A DNA stretch of 64,000 bases from Bacillus massiliigorillae (GCF_000380245.2 NZ_HG428741.1:1-64000), one strand, 5' to 3'. Numbered from the stretch's first letter, positions 33,509 through 42,361 are shown. Translations and numbers: made by a program. Notes: generated from the letters alone by a model not told the origin.

Positions 33509-34588
33509 TTAATAGTTTGATAGAACTCTCTTTGCATCTTCACGAAGAACTTCTAAACGTTTTCTGTCTTCAATACGTTGCATAGCTTGTTCATCTTTTA
33601 CTTTTTTGTAGTCATCTATGCCTTTCGTAATAGTATCCCACATATTTTCAATCGTATCTAGTTTGATACTAGAGCTTCCAGAGCGTTGAGCAATTTCTAC
33701 ACTTTGATTCATGATGTCAGCTGTTACATCTTTAAGCATTTGATTAGCGCGATCTTCAAAGGCATTTAATGAATCTGAATGCATTTTTTGGCGCTTCGCA
33801 TGTACGGTATTAATGATACCCATTTTAAAGATTGGGATAGTTGTTACGAAGGCACTATTGATTTTGGCAATTAAATCATTATTACCTCGTTGCATTGTTT
33901 TAATTTGTGGAGCTGCGATGACAGCGACCATACGAGCTTTTTCAAGGTCGTCAATTTTTCGCTCTAATAATTCTTTTACGGTACGATATTTCTCTAATTG
34001 CATGCGAGCCATTTGATCACCGTTATTTACACGCTCCTCGAATTGAGGAATGACAGTGGTGTTCAATTCTTCTAATTTCATTTCTGCAGCAACTGAATAT
34101 TTTTCTAACTCGAAGTAATAGTTTATATCCTCTTCATATAATCCTTCTAAATCGATATTAGCGCGTTTTAGTTCGTCTTCAATCATGGAAAATTGAACAT
34201 GAATTTTTTCAATTTCACCACCAAGAGTTTGATATTTCTTAAATAAAGCTTCAATTGTTTTCTGAGCACGTTTGAAAACTTTATCGAAAAAACCAGGTTC
34301 TTTCATGATTTCATTTTTATCAAATTTCTTCATGACATTCTCAAGTTGATTTAGTAGTTTACTAGATTCATCAAGCTTTGATACAGACATAGAGTTTAGA
34401 ATGCGATCGGAAAAGCGAGATAGTTTCTCTGCTGGTTCTTTTCCAATTGTTAAAAGTTCATTTTGATCTCTTAAATCAATTGCTTGTACGATTTGAAGAA
34501 CTTGAGGATCTTCTCGTAATTGTACTCTCAGTTGATTAGCTGTTTGTTGGTTTAATTCTTGTTTTTCCAAAGATAAAGATGTTGTCAT
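33509..34588 (-). CDS. Toxic anion resistance protein TelA (YceH type)
   Basis: 359 residues, almost entirely alpha-helical and charged with extended coiled coil (roughly 60-230), matching the TelA family (B. subtilis YceH). The family is linked to tellurite and toxic-anion resistance; the biochemical role is unknown. The ATG at 34588 is preferred to the GTG four codons earlier, which touches the ribosome binding site GGAGTG. Confidence 0.9.
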   Translation of the reverse strand: MTTSLSLEKQELNQQTANQLRVQLREDPQVLQIVQAIDLRDQNELLTIGKEPAEKLSRFSDRILNSMSVSKLDESSKLLNQLENVMKKFDKNEIMKEPGFFDKVFKRAQKTIEALFKKYQTLGGEIEKIHVQFSMIEDELKRANIDLEGLYEEDINYYFELEKYSVAAEMKLEELNTTVIPQFEERVNNGDQMARMQLEKYRTVKELLERKIDDLEKARMVAVIAAPQIKTMQRGNNDLIAKINSAFVTTIPIFKMGIINTVHAKRQKMHSDSLNAFEDRANQMLKDVTADIMNQSVEIAQRSGSSSIKLDTIENMWDTITKGIDDYKKVKDEQAMQRIEDRKRLEVLREDAKRVLSNY

Positions 34589-34669
34589 ATACTTTAACAC
34601 TCCTATTCAATTATGTTCTTATTTTAAGTACGATGTTTTCTCACTCGTTAAGAGGGAAGGATTGTTCAT

Positions 34670-36292
34670 TCAAAAAATTCTATTGATAAGTTTAGATATT
34701 AATGAACCTTTTTTCTTAGTAAAACCTTCAAACTCTTGATTAAACACGACTTCTTCTAACCAATGAGAATCATAATAATTGGTATCGATGTAGTTTTCAA
34801 TATCGTTATGACCAGCAGGATTATATAATATGAGATCTAAGCCAAATTCATTTAAAAATAGTAATAAAGCAGCATCCTCACGTGACAGGTCACCGTTTGT
34901 TTCCATATGATAGAGCAGTAGTTTCGGTATGTCCTGTGCATAATCATACTTTTGGAGAAGCTGTAAAATGACTTCTGGTATTCTTGAAGCTTGTTTAAAT
35001 AGAAATAATTGTAAATCGTAATCGGATTCCTGTTCGAGCTTTCTCAATTTAGGTTGTTCACAATACTCCTTAATCGTATGGGCAATGGCTAACTGTAGCT
35101 CGTTAGGTAAGTGCCCATATTGCCACCAGCTACCCTTTATCATTTTTTCGGGTGATAATTTGCCTTTATTTAATGAATGTTGAAAATGATAATGATAATT
35201 TGCCTTCGTTATTTGTGAAAAAGGAAATTGATGAATGGTTAGCGTTAATGCGTTGTCGCTTAATTCTCTCATTCTTTCCCAGTATTCTTTACGGTCTTTT
35301 GATACTCCTTGAATTTTCGCAAAGATTACGGGAATATACACTTTACCTTGGTCTACTTTAAAATCAGGTCGAATCATCGCTTTTTCTTTTTCATATATAA
35401 ATATGTCATCATATGTCATTTTCATTGTGATAGAAGTAGGGCTATGATTACGAAATTGCCAAGGCTTGAATACACCTGAATGCTGATCGTTCATCATTTT
35501 TTCTAATTGTTTGTTTGCACGGTAGGCGACTGTCGTTTGTCTTTCTCTCATTTGGGTAGGGAAAGGCTCTAGCTCTCCAGTATTAGAATAGTTATAAACA
35601 ATTGAATAACGGTTGGTAGGGTCAATGTCTGCAAACTGATCAACACCGCTTGGATGAAAGATGAGTACATCGCAACCGAACTCCATTAGCAATATTAAAA
35701 AGTATTTTTGACTTTCTGTTAAATTCCCGTACCACACGACTTTTGGATAATCATCATCGAATTTACTGTTTGCCATCCATTTCGCCAGGTGATTTTGCAT
35801 CCATTTCACCATATCAATTAAAAAACGTCTAAATTCTGGTGATTGCAGTCCAGTATTATGCTGACTTTGAAAGTATTCAACGACTTTAATAACTGTTTGT
35901 TGTATGTGATGATTTAAAGTAGTGTCCTTATATTTAGGGATTAGGTTCTTACCATACATAAAAGCGATTAAACGATTAATAGATAAGCCTTTAGGCTGTT
36001 GCTGATGAAGCTCTAATATTTCTTGAATGGACTTAAAAACGCCTTGATTGATTGTTTTATCAAGGTCTTCACTTAAAACATAGATATAATCCTTTTGATG
36101 CATCTCGAATAGAGAATTATAATAGTCATCTTCATCCAAAGGAATACCAAGGACTTGAAGTCCAATTCGTTGAAAGGTGAAGACATTAGTATCTTTATTG
36201 TAAATAGGTCTTTCTTTTGCAGAAGCAAGGAAAGTATTTAGCCAATGATCAGTGGATGTATATAGAATAGGATCAATTTTTATGTTCTTCAC
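34670..36292 (-). CDS. YceG-like protein of the Ter biosynthetic module
   Basis: 540 residues resembling the YceG family described as a putative component of the Ter-associated biosynthetic module; no activity known. A weak internal duplication is visible: YFLILLMEFGCDVLIFHPSG (about residue 200) resembles LLLFLNEFGLDLILYNPAG (about residue 475). GTG start with AGAAAGGA about 10 nt upstream. First gene of the minus-strand Ter cluster, 82 nt before telA. Confidence 0.78.
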   Translation of the reverse strand: MKNIKIDPILYTSTDHWLNTFLASAKERPIYNKDTNVFTFQRIGLQVLGIPLDEDDYYNSLFEMHQKDYIYVLSEDLDKTINQGVFKSIQEILELHQQQPKGLSINRLIAFMYGKNLIPKYKDTTLNHHIQQTVIKVVEYFQSQHNTGLQSPEFRRFLIDMVKWMQNHLAKWMANSKFDDDYPKVVWYGNLTESQKYFLILLMEFGCDVLIFHPSGVDQFADIDPTNRYSIVYNYSNTGELEPFPTQMRERQTTVAYRANKQLEKMMNDQHSGVFKPWQFRNHSPTSITMKMTYDDIFIYEKEKAMIRPDFKVDQGKVYIPVIFAKIQGVSKDRKEYWERMRELSDNALTLTIHQFPFSQITKANYHYHFQHSLNKGKLSPEKMIKGSWWQYGHLPNELQLAIAHTIKEYCEQPKLRKLEQESDYDLQLFLFKQASRIPEVILQLLQKYDYAQDIPKLLLYHMETNGDLSREDAALLLFLNEFGLDLILYNPAGHNDIENYIDTNYYDSHWLEEVVFNQEFEGFTKKKGSLISKLINRIF

Positions 36293-36373
36293 TATTATTA
36301 AGTCCTTTCTGTAAGTTAGCCACGTTTTGTGCCCTAGCGCATCCTAGCTAATGGGATTCAAGTGTTTGAATCT

Positions 36374-36402
36374 ATTATATATGTACTTCGGAAAAATGTA
36401 GA
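36374..36402 (-). promoter_or_regulatory. Possible sigma-A promoter of the Ter cluster
   Basis: On the minus strand TCTACA (36402-36397), 17-bp spacer, TATAAT (36379-36374). The -35 is weak, fitting a regulated promoter. No clear sigma-W or sigma-B pair was identified. Confidence 0.4.
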
Positions 36403-36422
36403 TTAATATGATGACGTATACT

Positions 36423-36462
36423 AAAAAGTCCTAAGTGAACAGTATTCACTTAGGACTTTTTT
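36423..36462 (-). terminator. Terminator of pckA (bidirectional)
   Basis: AAAAAGTCCTAAGTGAA / TTCACTTAGGACTTTTT perfect stem with a 5-nt loop and flanking A/T runs. Confidence 0.92.
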
Positions 36463-36493
36463 TTAATTAAAGATTAATGAGAATAGATTAATC

Positions 36494-38077
36494 TTATTGG
36501 ATCGGACCACCAAGTTCTTTAATTTCATAAGAAACATTTTCAAATTTAGTGAAATTCTCGCGGAATTGTTTTGCTAAATCTTTTGCTTTAGCTTCATAAG
36601 CCGCTTTATCTTGCCATGTTTTACTTGGTTGTAATACATCATCTGGTACACCAGGAACGTGTTGTGGAATTTCAAGTCCAAATATAACGTCTTTTTCAGT
36701 TTCCACATTATTTAAATCGCCTTCTAAAGCCGCTTGAATCATAGCACGTGTATAAGCTAGTTTCATACGACTACCTACACCGTATTCGCCACCAGTCCAG
36801 CCAGTGTTTACTAAGAATACGTTAGCGTTATGCTCGTCAATTTTTTTGCCAAGCATTTCTGCATAAACTGTTGCAGGTAGTGGTAGGAAAGGTGAACCGA
36901 AACATGTTGAGAATGTTGCTTCTGGGCTTGTAATACCGCGTTCCGTACCAGCAAGCTTACTTGTATATCCACTTAAGAAGTGATACATTGCTTGTTCTTT
37001 TGATAATTTACTGATTGGAGGTAGTACTCCAAAAGCATCAGCTGTTAAGAAAATAATTGTATTTGGATGTCCAGCAATACTTGGCTTAACAATATTGTTC
37101 ATTACATCGATTGGATAAGCAGCACGAGTATTTTCAGTAAGTGAATTATCATCGTAGTCTGCAATTCTAGAATTTTCATCAAGTACAACGTTTTCTAATA
37201 CAGAGCCGAAGCGAATCGCATCGAAAATTTGTGGCTCTTTCTCACGTGAAAGACCGATACATTTAGCGTAGCAGCCACCCTCGATATTGAAAACGCCATG
37301 AGATGACCATCCATGTTCATCATCCCCGATTAATTTACGGTTAGGGTCTGCTGATAGCGTTGTTTTACCTGTTCCAGATAAACCAAAGAATAACGCAACA
37401 TCGCCTTCTTTACCCACGTTTGCAGAGCAGTGCATTGAAAGAATATTGTTCTCTGGTAGTAAATAGTTCATAATAGAGAATATAGATTTTTTCATTTCAC
37501 CAGCATATTCTGTTCCACCAATTAAAACGGTTTTGTATTCAAAAGAAATGATGATGAATGTTTCTGATTTTGTGCCATCAATAGCAGGATCAGCTTTGAA
37601 ATTAGGAGCTGAAATTACTGTGAACTGTGATTCGTGATCAACTAGTTCCGCTTCAGTAGGTCGAATAAATAATTGATGTGCAAATAGATTATGCCATGCG
37701 TATTCATTTACTACTTGAATTGGTAAACTTGATTTTTTATCAGCGCCAGCAAAGCCTTTGAAAACAAATACATCTTCTTGTTCTTTTAAATAAGCAATAA
37801 CTTTATTATAAAGTTTCAAGAATATGTCTTGAGAAATAGGTTGATTAGATACCCAATCGATTTTATCTTTTGTAGAATCTTCTTCAACAATATATTTATC
37901 TTTTGGTGAACGACCTGTATATTTTCCTGTATCAGCTTTTACTGCACCTGTTGAAGATAGTACACCCTCATTACGATTTAACACTTTTTCAACTAGTTGA
38001 GGCACAGATAGTTGAACATTGATATTACTACCTTTTAACAAATCATGTAGCTCATGTGAAATGCCCACTGTATTCAT
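36494..38077 (-). CDS. pckA: ATP-dependent phosphoenolpyruvate carboxykinase
   Basis: Converts oxaloacetate and ATP to phosphoenolpyruvate, the committed gluconeogenic step. 527 residues, normal length. Kinase-1a loop GLSGTGKTTLS (about residues 232-242), metal-binding region DDEHGWS, and TGWTGG near residue 445. ATG preceded by AAAGGAAGG. Divergent from metK across about 600 bp carrying CcpN boxes on the pckA side, so expression should be repressed under glycolytic conditions. Confidence 0.97.
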   Translation of the reverse strand: MNTVGISHELHDLLKGSNINVQLSVPQLVEKVLNRNEGVLSSTGAVKADTGKYTGRSPKDKYIVEEDSTKDKIDWVSNQPISQDIFLKLYNKVIAYLKEQEDVFVFKGFAGADKKSSLPIQVVNEYAWHNLFAHQLFIRPTEAELVDHESQFTVISAPNFKADPAIDGTKSETFIIISFEYKTVLIGGTEYAGEMKKSIFSIMNYLLPENNILSMHCSANVGKEGDVALFFGLSGTGKTTLSADPNRKLIGDDEHGWSSHGVFNIEGGCYAKCIGLSREKEPQIFDAIRFGSVLENVVLDENSRIADYDDNSLTENTRAAYPIDVMNNIVKPSIAGHPNTIIFLTADAFGVLPPISKLSKEQAMYHFLSGYTSKLAGTERGITSPEATFSTCFGSPFLPLPATVYAEMLGKKIDEHNANVFLVNTGWTGGEYGVGSRMKLAYTRAMIQAALEGDLNNVETEKDVIFGLEIPQHVPGVPDDVLQPSKTWQDKAAYEAKAKDLAKQFRENFTKFENVSYEIKELGGPIQ

Positions 38078-38121
38078 TATGAGATACCTTCCTTTATCAT
38101 TAATGTAATTTTCTTAATATT

Positions 38122-38149
38122 AGTATAACATAACAAATAGTATAACACA
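38122..38149 (-). promoter_or_regulatory. Two CcpN-type operators at the pckA promoter
   Basis: On the minus strand TATGTTATACT (38132-38122) and TGTGTTATACT (38149-38139), both full matches to TRTGHYATAYW, the consensus I recall for the gluconeogenesis repressor CcpN. They are 17 bp apart; TATACT of the proximal copy would be the -10. Confidence 0.72.
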
Positions 38150-38305
38150 TTAAATTTATTAATCTATACTAATTTATCCTAAAACCGTATTTTTTTATCT
38201 CTAGACGTATTTTTTGTGAATTTAATAAATTTAAAATAGGTAGATTTATTAGAATATAATAATGAAAGAATTAGTTTTTTTCAAGTCATCAATCCTGTAA
38301 AAATA

Positions 38306-38333
38306 TTGACAAATCTATGATGTGTGTTATTAT
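38306..38333 (+). promoter_or_regulatory. Sigma-A promoter of metK
   Basis: TTGACA, 16-bp spacer, TATTAT. Transcription would start about 38340, just before the SAM riboswitch. The stretch 38150-38300 upstream is AT-rich and shows nothing else. Confidence 0.75.
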
Positions 38334-38351
38334 TTATGTCTGAACGGATTT

Positions 38352-38540
38352 CTCTTATCCCGAGCTGGTGGAGGGACAGGCCCTACGAAGCCCAGCAACC
38401 TGCTATATGTGTTTTTTAGAACATATATAAGCGAAGGTGCTAACCTGATGCAAGGCAATGGCCCTTGAACGATAAGAGCGAAAGGCTTAAATGTACACAA
38501 ACAAGTACCCTTTCCTCACATCAAGGAGAGGTTTTTTTTA
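38352..38540 (+). promoter_or_regulatory. SAM-I riboswitch (S-box) with terminator, upstream of metK
   Basis: P1 stem CTCTTATC (38352-38359) / GATAAGAG (38471-38478) enclosing the S-box core CGAGCTGGTGGAGGGA, GAAGCCCAGCAACC, AAGGTGCTAACC and ATGCAAGGCAATGGCCC. The expression platform ends in CCTTTCCT / AGGAGAGG (38509-38531) followed by eight T. High SAM should terminate transcription before metK. Confidence 0.97.
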
Positions 38541-38673
38541 TGGGCATAATAGTCCTAAATAAAACCAATCAAGTTCCTGTATCTAGGGAATGATTTCCGT
38601 CAACAAAAGAGGGGAAGATGAATATGATGAATATTCATAACAGCCTCTACCAATATTTGAGGAGGGTAATTTG

Positions 38674-39876
38674 ATGTCAAAAAAACGTCGACTTTTTACT
38701 TCAGAGTCAGTAACAGAAGGTCATCCAGATAAGATTTGTGACCAAATCTCAGATTCTATTCTAGATGCCATTTTAGCTAAAGATCCGAATGCACGTGTTG
38801 CGTGTGAAACTTCAGTTACAACAGGTTTAGTGCTTGTTGCTGGAGAAATTACAACTTCTACTTATGTAGATATTCCAAAAACAGTTCGTGAAACAATTAA
38901 AGGAATTGGTTACACACGAGCTAAGTATGGTTTTGATGCTGAGACTTGTGCAGTCTTAACATCTATAGATGAACAATCTGCTGATATTGCTGCAGGTGTT
39001 GACCAAGCACTTGAAGCTAGAGAAGGCCAAATGACTAATGAAGAAATTGATGCAATTGGTGCAGGTGACCAAGGTTTAATGTTTGGTTTTGCATGTAATG
39101 AAACGAAGGAGCTAATGCCACTTCCTATTTCTTTATCACATAAATTAGCACGTCGTTTAACAGAAGTACGTAAAGATGGTACTCTAGCATACTTACGTCC
39201 GGATGGAAAAACACAAGTAACGGTTGAATATGATGAGAACAATAAACCTGTTCGTATTGATACAATTGTTATTTCTACACAGCATGATCCTGATGTAACA
39301 CTTGAGCAAATCCAAGCGGACCTTAAGAAATATGTTATTAATGAAGTAGTTCCTGCAGAATTAATTGATGCAGAAACGAAATACTTTATTAATCCTACTG
39401 GACGCTTCGTTATCGGAGGTCCTCAAGGTGATGCTGGATTAACTGGACGTAAAATTATTGTTGATACTTACGGTGGATATGCTCGTCACGGCGGCGGAGC
39501 TTTCTCTGGTAAGGATCCTACAAAAGTAGACCGTTCAGCAGCATACGCAGCTCGCTATGTAGCGAAAAACTTGGTTGCGGCTGGATTAGCTGATAAAGTT
39601 GAAGTTCAACTTGCATATGCCATCGGTGTTGCGAAGCCAGTATCTATTTCAGTTGATACATTTGGAACTGGTGTAGTAGAAGAGGATGTATTAGTTGATG
39701 TAGTTAGCAAACATTTTGATTTACGTCCTGCTGGCATCATTAAAATGTTAGATCTTCGTCGTCCAATCTATAAAGCAACAGCAGCTTATGGACATTTCGG
39801 TCGTAACGATTTAGATTTACCATGGGAACGTACTGATAAAGCTGAAGTATTAAAGCAAGCAGCGTTAAATAAATAA
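38674..39876 (+). CDS. metK: S-adenosylmethionine synthetase (MetK)
   Basis: Makes SAM from methionine and ATP. 400 residues. Signatures: TSESVTEGHPDKICDQISD at the N-terminus, GAGDQGLMFGFACNET, and GGGAFSGKDPTKVDRSAAY near residue 275. The ATG at 38674 is chosen because GGAGGG (38660-38665) is 8 nt upstream; a TTG one codon earlier is less well placed. Controlled by the S-box upstream. Metabolically linked to luxS at 12407. Confidence 0.98.
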   Translation: MSKKRRLFTSESVTEGHPDKICDQISDSILDAILAKDPNARVACETSVTTGLVLVAGEITTSTYVDIPKTVRETIKGIGYTRAKYGFDAETCAVLTSIDEQSADIAAGVDQALEAREGQMTNEEIDAIGAGDQGLMFGFACNETKELMPLPISLSHKLARRLTEVRKDGTLAYLRPDGKTQVTVEYDENNKPVRIDTIVISTQHDPDVTLEQIQADLKKYVINEVVPAELIDAETKYFINPTGRFVIGGPQGDAGLTGRKIIVDTYGGYARHGGGAFSGKDPTKVDRSAAYAARYVAKNLVAAGLADKVEVQLAYAIGVAKPVSISVDTFGTGVVEEDVLVDVVSKHFDLRPAGIIKMLDLRRPIYKATAAYGHFGRNDLDLPWERTDKAEVLKQAALNK

Positions 39877-39883
39877 ACAGTTA

Positions 39884-39931
39884 AAAAGGCGTCCAAAAAG
39901 TGGTTTACATCACTTTTTGGACGCCTTTTAT
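39884..39931 (+). terminator. Terminator of metK
   Basis: AAAAAGGCGTCCAAAAAGTG / CACTTTTTGGACGCCTTTT stem. The descending arm and the TTTTATGCTT that follows are nearly the same as in the terminator at 53285-53333. Confidence 0.92.
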
Positions 39932-40082
39932 GCTTTTAAAACCATTCGAAGTCGGTTTCATTTCAATTTTAATTTTACTTTTACTTAGTGGACTAACAGT
40001 ATGTTTAAGATGAGTTATTGTGATTTCTCTTTCTTTTGTGAATAATAATATGTAAGAAATATAAATCTTGGAGGGGAATGGT

Positions 40083-41237
40083 GTGAAGATTGTTGTAGCT
40101 ACTGATTCATTCAAAGGCTCGTTATCATCACTTCAAGTGGGACAAGAAATTAAGCAAGGTATTATAAATTCTGCGCCTCATGCGAATGTTGAAATTGTTG
40201 GAATTGCGGACGGTGGTGAAGGAACAGTTGAGGTATTACTTCATGCAAATGGTGGTGAAAGAGTAAATGTATCTGTTCATGATCCATTAATGAATATAAT
40301 AGAAGCTTCCTATGCAGTAATATCGGTTCGAGGTGAAGATTGTGTAATCATCGAGAGTGCCCAAAGTACAGGGTTAAATCTTGTTCCTCTACAGTCGAGA
40401 AATCCTTTGAATACAAACAGTTTTGGACTTGGAGAATTAATTAAAGATGCTCTTGCAAAGGGATATCGTAAATTCTATCTTACCTTAGGAGGAAGCGCCA
40501 CTAATGATGCTGGAATTGGTATGCTTCAAGCATTAGGCTGGAAGTTCTTCGATGAAAAGGGAGAGGTCATTGGAATTAGCAGGAATCCGCTAGTTAGAGT
40601 GGAAGACTTTAATGATTCACAAGTAATGAGTGAATTGAAGGAGTGTACATTTACGGTTATGAGTGATGTGACGAATCCTTTTTATGGTGAACAAGGTGCC
40701 GTTCAAATTTTTTCTCGTCAAAAGGGAGCCACTCGTGAGCAAATGATTCTTTTAGAGGCAGCTATGTTCAAATTTGCTAAGTTGATTGAAAAGAAATACA
40801 AACGCAATGTTCAAGATGTTAAAGGTGCTGGAGCAGCAGGTGGTCTTGGAGGGGCTTTAGCTAGTATGCTTGATGCGAATATTCAATCTGGTATTGATTT
40901 GATTATAAATATGGTCGGATTAGAAGGGAAAATCAAAGAAGCAGACTTAATTATTACGGGGGAAGGTAGCCTTGACGGGCAATCTGTTATGGGCAAGGTT
41001 CCTGTTGGAGTAGCGAAACTGGCCAAGAAACATCATAAAGTGGTTATCGGTATAGCTGGTCGAATTGATACAGAATTACATGAATTAAATCAATATTTGG
41101 ATGCTGTCTTTTCCATCCAAACAGAATGTCGCAATTTAGCAGATGCTATGTCGCAACAAGTAACAAGTAAGCAACTTCAAATAACTACTGAACAGATTAT
41201 TAGATTAGTGCAGGCTATTAGTTCAATAAGAAAGTAA
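40083..41237 (+). CDS. Glycerate kinase
   Basis: Phosphorylates glycerate (GarK/GlxK family, type I). About 384 residues, typical. Begins KIVVATDSFKGSLSSLQVGQEI, with GIADGGEGTVEVL, the nucleotide region GGSATNDAGIGMLQALG and C-terminal ITGEGSLDGQSVMGKVP. The GTG at 40083 is used because GGAGGGG is 6 nt before it; an upstream TTG lies before that site. Monocistronic, followed by two intergenic repeats rather than an obvious short terminator. Confidence 0.92.
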   Translation: MKIVVATDSFKGSLSSLQVGQEIKQGIINSAPHANVEIVGIADGGEGTVEVLLHANGGERVNVSVHDPLMNIIEASYAVISVRGEDCVIIESAQSTGLNLVPLQSRNPLNTNSFGLGELIKDALAKGYRKFYLTLGGSATNDAGIGMLQALGWKFFDEKGEVIGISRNPLVRVEDFNDSQVMSELKECTFTVMSDVTNPFYGEQGAVQIFSRQKGATREQMILLEAAMFKFAKLIEKKYKRNVQDVKGAGAAGGLGGALASMLDANIQSGIDLIINMVGLEGKIKEADLIITGEGSLDGQSVMGKVPVGVAKLAKKHHKVVIGIAGRIDTELHELNQYLDAVFSIQTECRNLADAMSQQVTSKQLQITTEQIIRLVQAISSIRK

Positions 41238-41321
41238 ATGAGGCTTAATATTTGCTAATAAGAATTAACTACATAAAAATAAGAGGAGACCGTAAGTTTA
41301 ATTTCTGTGGGCTGATTTTAA

Positions 41322-41515
41322 AAGATAAGAATGTATATAATTTTGTGTAGTGTCTAACCTTACACCTGCTATGCTCGGAAATAAGCCAACCTCTTTTGAA
41401 AACCAAGTGCGGGTTTTCAAGAACAGCTCGTCTTATTTCTGCCGCATAGCTCTTTTTTGATTGGATGTAAATCAAGAAGCATCAATCAAAAAAGACCGGT
41501 GACGGTATTTCTTAA
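41322..41515 (+). repeat. Structured intergenic repeat (R2)
   Basis: Starts AGATAAGAATGTATATAA and GTGTCTAAC, ends ACCGGTGACGGTATTTCTTAA. Internally it can fold on itself: GCTATG...CGGAAATAAG pairs with CTTATTTCTGCCGCATAGC, and TTGAAAACC pairs with GGTTTTCAA. It shares both ends with R1 (7540-7592) but has no large coding frame. Directly abuts R3. Confidence 0.75.
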
Positions 41516-41516
41516 C

Positions 41517-41699
41517 AGATAAGAAAGTATATAAATTTGTGCGGTGTCTAGCTCCATCGCCCAGTGACGTATAGATTTCGCCCATCTCCCTACGATAAGT
41601 CAACATCGAATCAGCTATCGCCTCTTCGTGTTTCCTTTATCTCAGTCGAAGTGCTCCAATCTATACGTCGCCAAACGGGCGCTTGCGCTTTTCTTATTA
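41517..41699 (+). repeat. Structured intergenic repeat (R3)
   Basis: Starts AGATAAGAAAGTATATAA then GTGTCTAGCTCC, ends GGGCGCTTGCGCTTTTCTTATTA. A 12-bp perfect stem GACGTATAGATT (41566-41577) / AATCTATACGTC (41658-41669) encloses a core of about 60 nt (41586-41646) that is also found in R4 with 6 differences. The final TTA is the reverse complement of the ytoA stop codon, so the element sits exactly at the 3' end of ytoA. Confidence 0.8.
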
Positions 41700-42212
41700 T
41701 TCTTGAATAGACTTATAATATTGTCCTTTTTCTGCGTATTCTCTGCTTACTCGCAGCATATCTTGAATATCGGCTTCATTTGTTGGTCGTATTACTTTTG
41801 CTGGTCTTCCGAATGCCATTGAGTTTGGTGGAATGACTTTACCTTGTGGGACTAGGCTTCCTGCTCCAATAAAGGCTCCTTCTCCAATAACTGCCCCGTC
41901 AAGAATGATAGAGCCCATGCCGATTAGTGCACCTTTTTTTACTGTGCAGCTATGTAATATCACGCTATGACCAACTGTTACCTCATCTTCTAAAATGAGC
42001 GGGTTATTTGGGCTTTGATGTAGAACAGAATTATCTTGAACATTCACTTTTTTTCCAATAATAGTGGGTGCTACATCACCTCGAATAACAGTATTGAACC
42101 ATATACTGGATTCCTCTCCAATCTTCACATCCCCTGTTACTACAGCGTTTTCAGCAAGATATACACTGTCGTGAATTTCGGGTTTTTTTTCGTGAAAAGG
42201 ATAAACTATCAT
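41697..42212 (-). CDS. ytoA: Gamma-carbonic-anhydrase-like hexapeptide-repeat protein (YtoA)
   Basis: 171 residues forming a left-handed beta helix of hexapeptide repeats (ENAVVTGDVKIGEESSIW and onward). The zinc-site His residues of the gamma-CA fold are present (VLHQSP, VGHSVILHSC). Activity of YtoA is not established; the family also includes non-catalytic acyltransferase-like members. The ATG at 42212 follows GGGAGAT; three earlier codons are dispensable. Its stop codon lies in the terminal TTATTA of repeat R3. Confidence 0.88.
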   Translation of the reverse strand: MIVYPFHEKKPEIHDSVYLAENAVVTGDVKIGEESSIWFNTVIRGDVAPTIIGKKVNVQDNSVLHQSPNNPLILEDEVTVGHSVILHSCTVKKGALIGMGSIILDGAVIGEGAFIGAGSLVPQGKVIPPNSMAFGRPAKVIRPTNEADIQDMLRVSREYAEKGQYYKSIQE

Positions 42213-42361
42213 TATGCACATCTCCCTTTGTGTATTTCGTGGAATTAGTATTCTATTGGTAGTTTATATTGAAAATTAACATATGTACAATATCTTTCCT
42301 TCGATAGGGGATTGATTTAAAATAGAGTTATGCTTTTCTTAATAAGGAGGTAACAAGCAAC

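Noticed and set aside
41269..41822. Short open frames within and across repeats R2 and R3
   Set aside because: They follow the repeat structure and the antisense of ytoA, have no ribosome binding sites and resemble no protein family.
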